From contig JAAVWC010000028.1 of assembly GCA_023910675.1 (NCBI GenBank), forward strand, positions 1 to 51,209: 51,209 bases of DNA. Reading direction: 5' to 3'. The stretch is from Gemmatimonas sp. GTDB lineage: Bacteria > Gemmatimonadota > Gemmatimonadetes > Gemmatimonadales > Gemmatimonadaceae. A model generated the notes under the pieces. That model was not told the origin of the DNA and did not search any database. It was given only the letters and a program-made list of their open reading frames with translations. Position 1 is the stretch's first letter, and each line of letters starts with the position of its first letter. A program made the position numbers and the translations under genes. Positions 26,512 through 34,961 of this stretch are shown here, piece after piece.

Positions 26512-27924
26512 ATGCGCGAAACCCTTGCCGCCATCGTAGGACCCAAATGGGTCAAATCCCGCCCGTCAGAGCTCGCGCCCTACGACGCCGACGCGTTGCC
26601 AGGCTACCACGCTACGCCGGGGCTCGCGGTCTTTCCCGCGACCCGCGATGAACTCATCGACGTCGTACGCGCCCTCGCAGCGACTGGCACGGCGTGGGTG
26701 CCGCGCGGCGCCGGCACGGGGCTCTCCGGCGGCGCGCTCGCCAACGACACAGTGCTCATCGGGCTCAACCGCCTCACGCGGATCATCGACGTGGACCCGG
26801 TCAACCGCATTGCCCGCGTCGAGCCCGGCGTGGTGAATGCGCGACTGTCGCGCGAGACGACGCGCTACGGACTGCAGTACGCCCCCGACCCCTCCAGTCA
26901 GACGGTGTGCACGATTGGCGGCAATGTCGCCGAAAATGCCGGCGGACCGCATTGCCTCAAGTACGGCGTTACGCTCAATCACATCCTCGAGTGTGAAGTC
27001 GTCCTCCCCGACGGCACCGTCACGCGCCTGGGCGGTGCCTTCGCCGAGCAGGATGGCTACGACCTGCTGGGCGCGTTCGTCGGCAGCGAAGGGTGCTTTG
27101 GCATCGCCACCGAAGTCACGGTCAAGCTCGTGCCACTCCCCGACGCGGTGCACACGCTGCTCGCCGATTTCTCGTCGGTGGCGGAGGCCGCACGGGCCGT
27201 CTCGCGCATTGTGGCCACGGGCATTGTGCCCGCGGCGCTCGAGATGATGGACAACGCCACCATCCGCTGCGTGGAAGCGAGCATTTACGCGGCCGGATAC
27301 CCGGTCGATGCCGCGGCCATTCTGCTCTGCGAAGTCGACGGGCCTGCGGCCGGTCTCGACGAAGACGTGGAGATCATTCGCGCTGCCTGCCTCGACCACG
27401 GCGCGCGCGCGGTGACCGTCGCGACCGACGCGGACAACCGCGCGCGCCTCTGGCAGGGACGCAAGAAAGCGTTCGGCGCCATGGGGCGCCTCGCACCGGC
27501 ACTCGTGGTGCAGGACGCCGTCGTACCGCGCACGAAGTTGCCACAGGTGCTCGCCGCCATCGACGACATTGCCCTTCGCTACGACGTGCGCGTGTGCAAC
27601 GTGTTTCACGCCGGCGATGGCAATCTGCACCCCAACATTCCCTACAACGCCACCGACGCCGATCAGAGCGCCCGCGTGCACGCGGCGATGTCCGACATCA
27701 TGCAGGCGTGCATCGCGGCGGGCGGCACCATTACGGGCGAGCACGGTGTCGGCCTCGACAAGTTGCCGTACATGGAATCGCTCTTCGACGCGGCCTCACT
27801 CGACAGCATGTGCCGCGTGCGCAGTGTCTTCGATCCGGATCGCCGAGCGAATCCGGGGAAGGTCGTGCCCGTGCATGCGTGCAAGGAGTGGCATGGCACG
27901 TCGTCGGTTCGGCGGCCGCACTAG
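26512..27924 (+). CDS. glcD: Glycolate oxidase FAD-binding subunit GlcD
   Basis: A 470-residue FAD-linked oxidoreductase of the GlcD/LDH type. Residues ~35-215 form the PCMH FAD-binding domain (VPRGAGTGLSGGAL, PDPSSQTVCTIGGNVAENAGG, GAFVGSEGCFGIATEVTVKL); the C-terminal half is the FAD-oxidase C domain with VCNVFHAGDGNLHPNI and GGTITGEHGVGLDK. It oxidises glycolate (or D-lactate) to glyoxylate and passes electrons to the iron-sulfur subunit. The stop TAG overlaps a possible GTG start of glcE by one base. Three subunit genes follow one another, so the full complex is present. Confidence 0.95.
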   Translation: MRETLAAIVGPKWVKSRPSELAPYDADALPGYHATPGLAVFPATRDELIDVVRALAATGTAWVPRGAGTGLSGGALANDTVLIGLNRLTRIIDVDPVNRIARVEPGVVNARLSRETTRYGLQYAPDPSSQTVCTIGGNVAENAGGPHCLKYGVTLNHILECEVVLPDGTVTRLGGAFAEQDGYDLLGAFVGSEGCFGIATEVTVKLVPLPDAVHTLLADFSSVAEAARAVSRIVATGIVPAALEMMDNATIRCVEASIYAAGYPVDAAAILLCEVDGPAAGLDEDVEIIRAACLDHGARAVTVATDADNRARLWQGRKKAFGAMGRLAPALVVQDAVVPRTKLPQVLAAIDDIALRYDVRVCNVFHAGDGNLHPNIPYNATDADQSARVHAAMSDIMQACIAAGGTITGEHGVGLDKLPYMESLFDAASLDSMCRVRSVFDPDRRANPGKVVPVHACKEWHGTSSVRRPH

Positions 27925-27944
27925 TGGCCGGCCCCACGACATCG

Positions 27945-29087
27945 ATGGCACACGCGGCAGCCGAAGCGCCGGTGCAGCAGCTCGCCGAACAGTTGCGCGA
28001 GACGCGCGAACCGCTACGCATTGTGGGCAGCGGCAGCTGGCTGCACGGCGGCGGGCCGTGGGGCGCCGCCACACCGCTCGCCACGCGCGCACTGCACGGC
28101 GTGGTGGAGTACGCCCCCGGTGACCTCGTGATCACCGTGCGCGCGGGCACGACGCTCGCGGAACTTGCGGCCGTGGCCGGTGAAGCGGGACAGATGTTTG
28201 CGCTTGCACCGTACGGTGCTCCCGACGCCACCGTTGGCGCCGCCGTCGCCACCGCGACGCCGGGCCCGTTGTCGTACGGCGATTACACCATGCGCGACCT
28301 CGTGTTGGGGGTGCAGGTAGTGACCGGCAACGGCGACATCACGCGCGCCGGTGGACGCGTGGTGAAAAATGTCGCAGGCTTCGATCTCGTGCGGTTGCAC
28401 ACCGGCGCGTTCGGTACGCTCGGGGTGATTACCGAAGTGAGCCTGCGCCTGCACGCCGTGCCCATGCGCGATGCCGTGCTCGTGGGTACCGTGCGCCACG
28501 CGACCGCCGGCGGTATCGACGACGTACTCCCGCGAATCCTCGCGCAGCGCGCCCCGCTCCCCATGCTGCTGCGCTGCACGCCGCACGAGGCACCGGAGCT
28601 GTGGGCCCGCGTATCGGGCAACGCGGCGCGCGCCGCCGCACTCGAAGCGCAACTGGAATCGTGTGGCGTGGCCGACGTGCACCCGGTGGCACCCGCCGTC
28701 GTGCAACAGACGCTGCATCACACCGACCACGACAGCGTCATGCTGCGCGCCCGTACGCACCGTTCCGACGCGATGCCGTTCGTGCTCGCCGCGATCGACG
28801 CGTTCCCCCAGGGGACGCTGCTCTACGATCCCGCGTTCGGCAGTCTGCGCGTCACCATTCCGTTCGCATCGGCAACGGCGATCGATCGCGATATCGCCAG
28901 CTGGTACCGGCTCGCCGCCGCACGTGGCGCGATGCACACCATCTCGGTAGTGGTCGATCAGGGGCGCACGGTCACCACGCCACGCCTGCCACTCGACGAG
29001 AGCATCAAACGCGCCTTCGACGCACGCGACATACTCAATCCGCTGGCGCCACTCGTGCCTTCATCGCTCGCTCATCCGGAGGTGTGA
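27945..29087 (+). CDS. glcE: Glycolate oxidase FAD-binding subunit GlcE
   Basis: A 380-residue second FAD-binding subunit with a PCMH-type domain: LRIVGSGSW near the start, then VVEYAPGDLVITVRAGTTLAEL, GPLSYGDYTMRDLVLGVQVV and GRVVKNVAGFDLVRLHTGAFGTLGVITE. The C-terminal domain is shorter than in GlcD, as is normal. The ATG at 27945 is used; a GTG at 27924 in the same frame overlaps the glcD stop (TAGTG) and is equally possible. Its stop overlaps the glcF start by one base (TGATG), so translation is coupled. Confidence 0.92.
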   Translation: MAHAAAEAPVQQLAEQLRETREPLRIVGSGSWLHGGGPWGAATPLATRALHGVVEYAPGDLVITVRAGTTLAELAAVAGEAGQMFALAPYGAPDATVGAAVATATPGPLSYGDYTMRDLVLGVQVVTGNGDITRAGGRVVKNVAGFDLVRLHTGAFGTLGVITEVSLRLHAVPMRDAVLVGTVRHATAGGIDDVLPRILAQRAPLPMLLRCTPHEAPELWARVSGNAARAAALEAQLESCGVADVHPVAPAVVQQTLHHTDHDSVMLRARTHRSDAMPFVLAAIDAFPQGTLLYDPAFGSLRVTIPFASATAIDRDIASWYRLAAARGAMHTISVVVDQGRTVTTPRLPLDESIKRAFDARDILNPLAPLVPSSLAHPEV

Positions 29088-30442
29088 TGGGGACGCCATC
29101 CACGTTGACCACTGATACCGCCTCGCGCGCCATGACACCGCCGTGCGCGCTCCCGGGCACCCCGTTGCAGCACGCCTCCGCAGGGCTCGACGCGTGTGTG
29201 CATTGCGGCTTCTGCCTGCAGGCGTGCCCCACGTATGTGAATCTCGAAGACGAGAACGAGTCGCCGCGCGGACGCCTCGTGCTCATGCGCCGCATGCTCG
29301 ACGGCGAGATTGCGCTCGACGATCCCGATACGGCGCAACACATCGACCGCTGCCTCGGCTGCCGCGCCTGCGAGACCGCCTGCCCCTCAGGCGTGCCCTA
29401 CGGCGAACTGCTCGAAGCCACGCGGGCGACCATGGCGCCGGTGCGCGGCACCCCGCTGGTGGCCAAGCTCGTGCTCACGGTGTTCCGTCATCATGTCCTG
29501 CTGCGCGCGGCGCTTGCCGGCGCGCGCCTGTTCCGCGCCACGGGACTCCCACGAGCACTCGCGCGCCTCGTGCCGCGACGCCTGGGCTTTCCGCTGGCGA
29601 TGCTCGCGAGCAGTGCGCCCACACGACTTCGCATGGGCGCACCTGCGGCCGCCGCGTCACCGCCGACGGCGCGCCGCGCCGAATCACCGCGCAGGCCGGT
29701 CACCATGCTCGAGGGGTGCGTGATGTCTGGCTTGTTCGCGCACGTGAACGATGCCACCGAGCAGGCACTCACGCACAACGGCTTCACCAGCTGCGCAACG
29801 AATGGCCAGCGCTGCTGCGGTGCCCTGCACGCGCACGCCGGCGATCTCGAAAGCGCCCGTGCCCTCGCGCGCGAGAACATCGTGGCGTTCGAGCACACGT
29901 TCGCCTCCACGCCCGACGCGCAAGTTGTCGTCAACGCCGCCGGTTGCGGCGCCATGCTCAAGCAATACGGACATCTGCTGCACGATGACCCGCACTTCGC
30001 CGAACGCGCGCAACGACTCGCCGATCGCACGCGCGATGTGAGCGAACTCCTCGCCAGCGTCGGCCCCGTGGCCGGTCCACGCAGTCTCGATGAACGCGTG
30101 ACGCACGACCCGCCCTGTCACCAGATGCACGCGCAACGCATCGTGCGCCCGCCCGTGCAACTCCTGTCGGCGATTCCCGGCATCGACCTCGTGCCCCTCG
30201 AAGACGCCGATCAGTGCTGCGGATCCGCGGGCATCTACAATCTCGTCGAGCCCGACACCTCAGACGCCGTCCTCGCGCCCAAGCTCGCGCGCATCAAGGA
30301 GAGCCACGCTGAACTCGTGGCGACAGGGAACCCCGGATGCCTCATGCAACTCGGCGCGGGCCTCATACTGGAGGGCTCGGACGTGCGGGCGGTGCACCCG
30401 ATCGAGTTGCTTGCGGCCACCTACGGGTCGACTGAGAGCTGA
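29087..30442 (+). CDS. glcF: Glycolate oxidase iron-sulfur subunit GlcF
   Basis: A 451-residue subunit carrying two 4Fe-4S clusters, CVHCGFCLQACPTY and CLGCRACETACPSG, followed by two CCG-type domains (EGCVMSGLF with CCGALHAH; DPPCHQMHAQR with DQCCGSAGIYN). It passes electrons from the flavin subunits to the respiratory quinone pool. The start is strongly supported: GGAGG at 29078-29082 and overlap with the glcE stop. About 60 bp downstream lies a family-A inverted repeat that probably ends the operon. Confidence 0.95.
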   Translation: MGTPSTLTTDTASRAMTPPCALPGTPLQHASAGLDACVHCGFCLQACPTYVNLEDENESPRGRLVLMRRMLDGEIALDDPDTAQHIDRCLGCRACETACPSGVPYGELLEATRATMAPVRGTPLVAKLVLTVFRHHVLLRAALAGARLFRATGLPRALARLVPRRLGFPLAMLASSAPTRLRMGAPAAAASPPTARRAESPRRPVTMLEGCVMSGLFAHVNDATEQALTHNGFTSCATNGQRCCGALHAHAGDLESARALARENIVAFEHTFASTPDAQVVVNAAGCGAMLKQYGHLLHDDPHFAERAQRLADRTRDVSELLASVGPVAGPRSLDERVTHDPPCHQMHAQRIVRPPVQLLSAIPGIDLVPLEDADQCCGSAGIYNLVEPDTSDAVLAPKLARIKESHAELVATGNPGCLMQLGAGLILEGSDVRAVHPIELLAATYGSTES

Positions 30443-30496
30443 GTCCTGAGAGCTGAGACCTGAGAGCGAGAGGTCGAGAAATCAGAACACAGTTCG

Positions 30497-30613
30497 GGAT
30501 AGGCGTGAGAGTTGAGTCACGCAGATGCGAGCGGCGAGGACCTGCGGTTGGGGAAACCGCCACCGCCGGTCCTGGCGTCTCGCTTCTGCGTTCCTCGACT
30601 CTCACGCCTATCC
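30497..30613. repeat. Family-A inverted-repeat element, copy 2
   Basis: Arms starting GGATAGGCGTGAGAGT and ending with its complement at 30613; centre GGGGAAACCGCCACCG. GAGAGCTGAG-type tandem words flank it on the left (30433-30480) and ACTCTCAACTCTC-type words on the right (30620-30655). It lies 55 bp after the glcF stop. Confidence 0.85.
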
Positions 30614-30674
30614 GGAACTCACGCTCAACTCTCAACTCTCGACTCTCGATCTCATCCTGACCGCTCCCCTCTCG

Positions 30675-31250
30675 ATGCTCGCGACGATTTTTGCGTTCGA
30701 CGGTGTCCTCGCGGACACACTGCGCCTGCGAGCGCATGCGCTGGTTGACGCCGCCGCGGCCGAGCAGGCCCGGCTGGACACGGAGGTCGTTCTGGCGCTC
30801 CTCCCTGGGCGCACGCTGCTCGAGGCTTCGCTCGCGCTCTTTCCCGAGCTGGCCACGACCGACCCCACGCTCCCCGAGTTGATTGCCTTGCGTGCACAGC
30901 GCGGCTTTCGCGCGCTCGTGCAGCATGGCGTGCCGCTCGATCAGCGGGCGCTCCGGCGGCTCCAGGAAGCCGCAACGCGGGGCGACCGCATTGTGGTGCG
31001 CGCCGACAGTGAGCGCCGCGACGTCGAATCGCTGTTGGCGCTCGCCGGTCTCGAGACTAGTGTGTCGCTGTTGCGCTGCAGCGATGATGCGCCGCGTGCG
31101 CCTGGTGCGTCACTGCAGCGGAGCTGGGAAGCAATTCACATGCGCTTGTCGGACATGGGCGTGGGCGTACCGGAGCGTACCGCTTTCGAATCGAACGGCG
31201 AAACGGCAGAGACTGCGGCGCTCTTCGTACAGGTCCCTAACGTCTGGTAG
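30675..31250 (+). CDS. HAD-like protein without catalytic nucleophile
   Basis: A 191-residue protein whose fold pattern follows HAD subfamily IA phosphatases: an N-terminal motif-I strand, a helical cap (RLRAHALVDAAAAEQARLD) and later RIVVRADSERRDVESLLALAGL, similar to the motif-II/III region. In motif I the sequence is FAFDGVLADT; families with activity have FDFDGVLxD, so the nucleophilic Asp is replaced by Ala, while the second Asp is kept. It probably lacks phosphatase activity and may bind a ligand. Start at 30675 (MLATIFAFDGV); the frame upstream is the inverted repeat. A hairpin follows at 31256-31285. Function unknown. Confidence 0.72.
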   Translation: MLATIFAFDGVLADTLRLRAHALVDAAAAEQARLDTEVVLALLPGRTLLEASLALFPELATTDPTLPELIALRAQRGFRALVQHGVPLDQRALRRLQEAATRGDRIVVRADSERRDVESLLALAGLETSVSLLRCSDDAPRAPGASLQRSWEAIHMRLSDMGVGVPERTAFESNGETAETAALFVQVPNVW

Positions 31251-31255
31251 CGCGT

Positions 31256-31285
31256 GCGCACGCCTTGGAGGGTCTTGGCGTGCGC
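31256..31285. terminator. Hairpin after the HAD-like gene
   Basis: GCGCACGCC (31256-31264) pairs with GGCGTGCGC (31277-31285), 12-nt loop, 6 bp after the stop codon. No T-tract follows, so terminator function is uncertain. Confidence 0.4.
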
Positions 31286-31382
31286 GTTACAATTCGCAGA
31301 GGCACGTGACTATCTGTTCTGCCTGTTCAGGTATTGACCAGCCATTCAAACCGCGCCTGAGTGTCGCGGAGCGGAAAGCCTC

Positions 31383-32471
31383 GTGAGCGATTCAACCATC
31401 AGCGTAGCGCCCGAACAGTCGGCGCTCGTGTATCCCCAGCCGCTGGTTGGCGACGATGTCGAAGCCTATCTCGACTTGCGTCGTGATGCCGCGTGGTTCG
31501 AAGCCATGAACCACTGGAGCAGCATTCAGGGCCCCAAGGCCATGGAGGCGCTCAACGGGCTCGTCACCAACGATGTGAGTCAGCTGGCGGTAGGCATGGG
31601 CATGCACGCAATCGCACTCACCCCCAAAGGGAAAGTCGTGTGCGACATGTACATCGCGCGTACCGACGACGACCGGTTCATGCTTACGGTGCTGCGGCAC
31701 TGCGCGCCCGCGTGGATCGACCTCGCCCGCAAGTACATCAATCCGCGTCTGGCCAAAGTGGTCGACGAGTCGGAGCAGTGGGCGACGTGGATGCTCTACG
31801 GCACCAACGCGGCGCAGGCGGTGGCCAACCTCGGTGGCGCCGCGCATACGGTCGAAAATCTGGGCGACATCATGGTGCAGGGGCTCGCCGAATGGCCGGT
31901 GTGGTCGCACGGCATGTGGAACATCGGCCCGGTGAGCGTTCGGCTGGTGCGCGCACCCGTCATGGGCAGCCTGCCGGGCTTTGTCATCGTGGCCGACGCG
32001 CGTGACACGGCGCTCGTGCGGGAACGCCTCGACGTCTCCACGCGCCGCCAAGCCTCGCGCGCCGTCTGGAACATCGCCCGCGTCGAAGGCGGCCGCCCGG
32101 CCTTCGGCATCGACATGGACGAGAACACCATCCCGCAGGAAGCCAATCTCGACACGCTTGGCGCGATCTCGTTCACCAAAGGCTGCTATACTGGCCAGGA
32201 GACGGTCGCGCGTGTCCACTTCCGCGGGCACGTGAATCGCCACCTGCGGGGCCTGATCGGCGAAGCGCCGCTGCCCCAGCACGCCCGCGTCCTCGACGCC
32301 AACGGCAAAGACGTGGGGGACGTGCGGAGCACGGTTGTCTCGCCGAGACTGGGGAACATCGCGCTGGCCATGATCCGGCGCGAAGTGGCAGCTGGGGACC
32401 GTGTGTTTGTGCAGACGCCGACTGGAGAGATCGGGGCCACCACCCAGGCGCTGCCTTTTCCTGAGAGTTGA
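31383..32471 (+). CDS. ygfZ: YgfZ/GcvT-family folate-binding protein
   Basis: A 362-residue cytoplasmic protein related to the T-protein of glycine cleavage but with the YgfZ signature KGCYTGQE (Cys268) in ISFTKGCYTGQETVARVHF. YgfZ uses tetrahydrofolate to help assemble or repair certain iron-sulfur enzymes. The N-terminal part (SSIQGPKAMEALNGLVTNDV, then PKGKVVCDMYIAR) is the folate-binding GcvT domain. No glycine-cleavage genes (gcvH/gcvP) are nearby, which supports the YgfZ call over aminomethyltransferase. GTG start. The iron-sulfur subunit GlcF is encoded just upstream, a possible client. A family-A inverted repeat begins 47 bp after its stop. Confidence 0.88.
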   Translation: MSDSTISVAPEQSALVYPQPLVGDDVEAYLDLRRDAAWFEAMNHWSSIQGPKAMEALNGLVTNDVSQLAVGMGMHAIALTPKGKVVCDMYIARTDDDRFMLTVLRHCAPAWIDLARKYINPRLAKVVDESEQWATWMLYGTNAAQAVANLGGAAHTVENLGDIMVQGLAEWPVWSHGMWNIGPVSVRLVRAPVMGSLPGFVIVADARDTALVRERLDVSTRRQASRAVWNIARVEGGRPAFGIDMDENTIPQEANLDTLGAISFTKGCYTGQETVARVHFRGHVNRHLRGLIGEAPLPQHARVLDANGKDVGDVRSTVVSPRLGNIALAMIRREVAAGDRVFVQTPTGEIGATTQALPFPES

Positions 32472-32517
32472 GTGCTGAGAGCTCAGACTCAGAGCTGAGA
32501 ACTCAGAACTCAGTTCC

Positions 32518-32744
32518 GGATAGGCGCGAGAGTCGAGTCACGCAGGGGTGAGCAGCGAGGACCGGCCGTTGGGGAAACCGCCACCGCGGATCCTGGCTGC
32601 TCACTGCTGCGTTCCTCGACGCTCACGCCGATCCAGAGCTGAGTTCTCAGCTCTCAGTCTGAGTTCTCAGCTCTCAGTCTGAGTTCTCAGCTCTCAGTCT
32701 GAGTTCTCAGCTCTCAGTCTGAGTTCTCAGCTCTCAGCTCTCAG
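32518..32744. repeat. Family-A inverted-repeat element, copy 3, with 20-bp tandem repeats
   Basis: The core at 32518-32634 starts GGATAGGCGCGAGAGTCGAG and ends with the diverged complement; the centre GGGGAAACCGCCACCG is in the same orientation as copy 2. It is followed by a clean tandem run with a 20-bp period (GAGTTCTCAGCTCTCAGTCT, about five copies, 32641-32744), whose complement-like words (GAGCTGAGAACTCAG) flank the left side. Between two convergent genes. Confidence 0.87.
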
Positions 32745-32780
32745 AAAAAAGGAAGGCCCGCTCCGAGGAGCGGGCCTTCC
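32745..32780 (-). terminator. Rho-independent terminator of the small lipoprotein gene
   Basis: On the minus strand a perfect 13-bp stem (plus-strand arms GGAAGGCCCGCTC 32751-32763 and GAGCGGGCCTTCC 32768-32780, 4-nt loop) is followed by TTTTTT (plus-strand A run 32745-32750). It ends about 20 bp after the lipoprotein stop. Confidence 0.92.
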
Positions 32781-32798
32781 AACTTCCGAAACGGAAGC

Positions 32799-32996
32799 TT
32801 AGTGCTTGGTCGTGTCAGCGGCCGGCGCGGCCATCGCGGCCGAATCGGCCGGAGCCGGGGCGGCCATCGCGGCCGAATCCATGGCGGGCGCGGCAGCGGC
32901 CGGGGCGGCAGCAGCCGTGTCAGCGGCCGGGGCCTCTTCCTTGGCGGAGCAGGCGGCGAGCACGAGAGCAGCGGCGACGAGGGCGATACGCTTCAT
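32799..32996 (-). CDS. Small Ala/Pro-rich lipoprotein, 65 aa
   Basis: A signal peptide of ~16 residues ends in lipobox LAAC (MKRIALVAAALVLAACSAKEE), so the protein is lipid-anchored. The mature part is low-complexity, about half Ala, with DSAAMAAPA repeated and ADTTKH at the end; it is probably an unstructured envelope protein. The ATG at 32996 has GGAG about 10 bases upstream. A good promoter lies at 33089-33116 and a strong terminator behind it, so this is a single-gene transcript and presumably well expressed. Function unknown. Confidence 0.82.
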   Translation of the reverse strand: MKRIALVAAALVLAACSAKEEAPAADTAAAAPAAAAPAMDSAAMAAPAPADSAAMAAPAADTTKH

Positions 32997-33088
32997 AGTG
33001 AGACTCCAAACGGTGCGGTGATGTGCGCCGTGCAGCCGGAAGCGCACGGCCCCCCCGGCATCTGTGCCGACGGGGAACAAGCGATGGG

Positions 33089-33116
33089 AATGTATGATGG
33101 CGTACGGGACTGTCAA
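33089..33116 (-). promoter_or_regulatory. Sigma-70 promoter of the small lipoprotein gene
   Basis: Read on the minus strand: consensus TTGACA (33116-33111), 16-bp spacer, TACATT (33094-33089), giving a 5' leader of about 85 nt before the start at 32996. Confidence 0.6.
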
Positions 33117-33335
33117 GCCCACTTAATCATCTCCTCACAATGCAGCGGGATGGAAACCACTTGTGGGACAAGGGCTTTCCGGTATTTCTCCACATGGAAT
33201 GGGACGAAATGACCGGCTCGGTCACCGCCAAATGCTCGCGCCCCACCTTGGCACTGTTCGCGCCTCTCGTGCGCTCTATCTCCAGCGTCACGGGCCGCCT
33301 CGGCCCCACCTTCTGCCGACCCACTGTTCCCTGCC

Positions 33336-34788
33336 GTGTCCCGACTTCCCGATACCTTCGGCGCCCTCAAGCGCTCCGGTTACGCCACGAACCGTCCTAA
33401 GACCGTCAAGGACGAAATCCGACGCAACCTCATTGCCCGCCTCCAGGATGGCGGACCGCTCTTCCGCGGCGTCCTCGGCTACGAAGACACCGTCATGCCA
33501 CAAATCGTCAACGCGCTCCTCGCGCGACACAATTTCATCCTGCTCGGACTGCGCGGACAGGCGAAGTCGCGCATCCTCCGCGCGATGATCTCGCTGCTCG
33601 ACGAAGTCATGCCCGTCGTCGCCGGCAGCGAAGTGAACGACGATCCGTTTGCCCCCATCTCCAAGTTCGCCCGCAACCTCATCGACGACGCCGGCGACGA
33701 TACCCCCATCGCGTGGGTCTCGCGTGATCAGCGGTACGTCGAAAAGCTCGCGACGCCAGACGTCACCGTCGCCGACATCATCGGCGATGTCGACCCCATC
33801 AAGGCGGCGCGAGGCGGACACCTGCTGAGCGACGAGCTCACCATCCATTACGGCATGCTGCCGCGCGCCAACCGCGGTATCTTCGCGTTGAACGAACTCC
33901 CCGACCTCGCCGGCAAGGTGCAGGTGGGCCTGTTCAACATCATGCAGGAAGGCGATGTGCAGATCAAAGGCTACCCCGTGCGCCTGTCGCTCGATGTGCT
34001 GCTCTGCTTCACCGCCAACCCCGAAGACTACACCGCGCGCGGCAAGATCATCACGCCGCTCAAAGATCGTATCGGCTCCGAAATCATCACGCACTACCCG
34101 GAATCGGTCGACCTCGGCGTGGCCATCACGCGGCAGGAAGCCTGGACGCAGCGCGACGACAGCGTCGAGATCCGTCTCCCGGATCTCATCGAAGAAGTCG
34201 TCGAGCGCATCGCCTTCGAAGCCCGCGACGACAAACGCATCGACAAGCGCAGCGGCGTCTCGCAGCGCATGCCGATCACGGCCATGGAGAACGTCGTCTC
34301 CAACGCCGAACAGCGCGCGCTGCGCAACGGCGACAGCGAAGCCGTCCCGCGTGTGGCAGATGTGTACGCCGCCCTCCCGGCCATCACCGGCAAGATCGAG
34401 CTCGAGTACGAGGGCGAACTCGTTGGCGGCAACGCCATCGCGCGCGAACTCATTCGTCGCGCCTGCGACGCCACGTTGCGCGAACGCACCGGCGATCTCG
34501 ACACTGACGAAATCGTCATGTGGTTCGACAAGGGGAAGCGCGCTGCAGGTGGGCGACGACATCGCCATTGGCGTCGTGCGCAAAGGCTTCGACCTCGTAC
34601 CGGGCCTCGTCGACACCGTCGTCGCACTCGGCCTCGCCAAACGGGGCGACGACTCGATGATCGTCGTGGCCTGCGAACTCATGCTCGAAGCGTTGGTCGC
34701 GCGCCGCAAGATTTCGCGGTCCGACACGGGCACGTACGGCCGCGCCGAGCGGGAATCGCGGCGGAAGGGGCAAGACTACTTCGGGTGA
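33336..34788 (+). pseudogene. MoxR/Mg-chelatase-I-like AAA ATPase, frameshifted
   Basis: GTG start. Residues 1-401 are a AAA+ protein of the ChlI/BchI-like group: Walker-A-like GLRGQAKS (71-78), Walker-B/sensor region [20 protein letters not shown], then [20 protein letters not shown]. At about 34538-34541 (AAGCGCGCTG where AAGGCGCTG is expected) one extra base shifts the frame; the C-terminal ~80 residues ([19 protein letters not shown] to RRKGQDYFG) continue one frame over to 34788. Removing one base gives a normal 483-residue protein. Such ATPases work with VWA proteins; a matching one is at 46217-47494. The shift may be a sequencing error, a true break or, less likely, programmed. Confidence 0.8.
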
Positions 34789-34807
34789 CCCTCCCCCCCC
34801 CCCGAGA

Positions 34808-34900
34808 GGGGTCAGAGTCGTTTCTCACTTCAGGTTCCCCCCGAAGAAAGGGGTCAGAGTCGTTTTTTTGTATCGTTTTTTCGACGACTCTGACCCCTTT
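34808..34900. repeat. REP-like GGGGTCAGAGTCG repeats forming a hairpin
   Basis: GGGGTCAGAGTCGTTT occurs at 34808-34823 and again within AAAGGGGTCAGAGTCG (34847-34862), whose perfect 16-bp complement is at 34885-34900 across a T-rich loop. Similar GGGGTCAGAGTC words are, to my knowledge, common as REP-type elements near IS200-like (RAYT) transposases in other bacteria; none is seen here. The T-rich loop and stem could also terminate the ATPase transcript. Confidence 0.7.
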
Positions 34901-34961
34901 GCTCCTTTGTTCATCGCTTTTGCTTAATCTCGAGTTAAGGCGGGGGGGATGAGATTGGGGG

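Noticed and set aside
31251..31382. tRNA or glycine riboswitch upstream of ygfZ
   Set aside because: Only a 9-bp hairpin is present; no cloverleaf, T-loop or riboswitch core motif was seen.
34530..34550. Programmed +1 frameshift in the AAA ATPase gene
   Set aside because: No known slippery or stimulatory element, and similar one-base insertions hit two neighbouring genes, so error or mutation is simpler.
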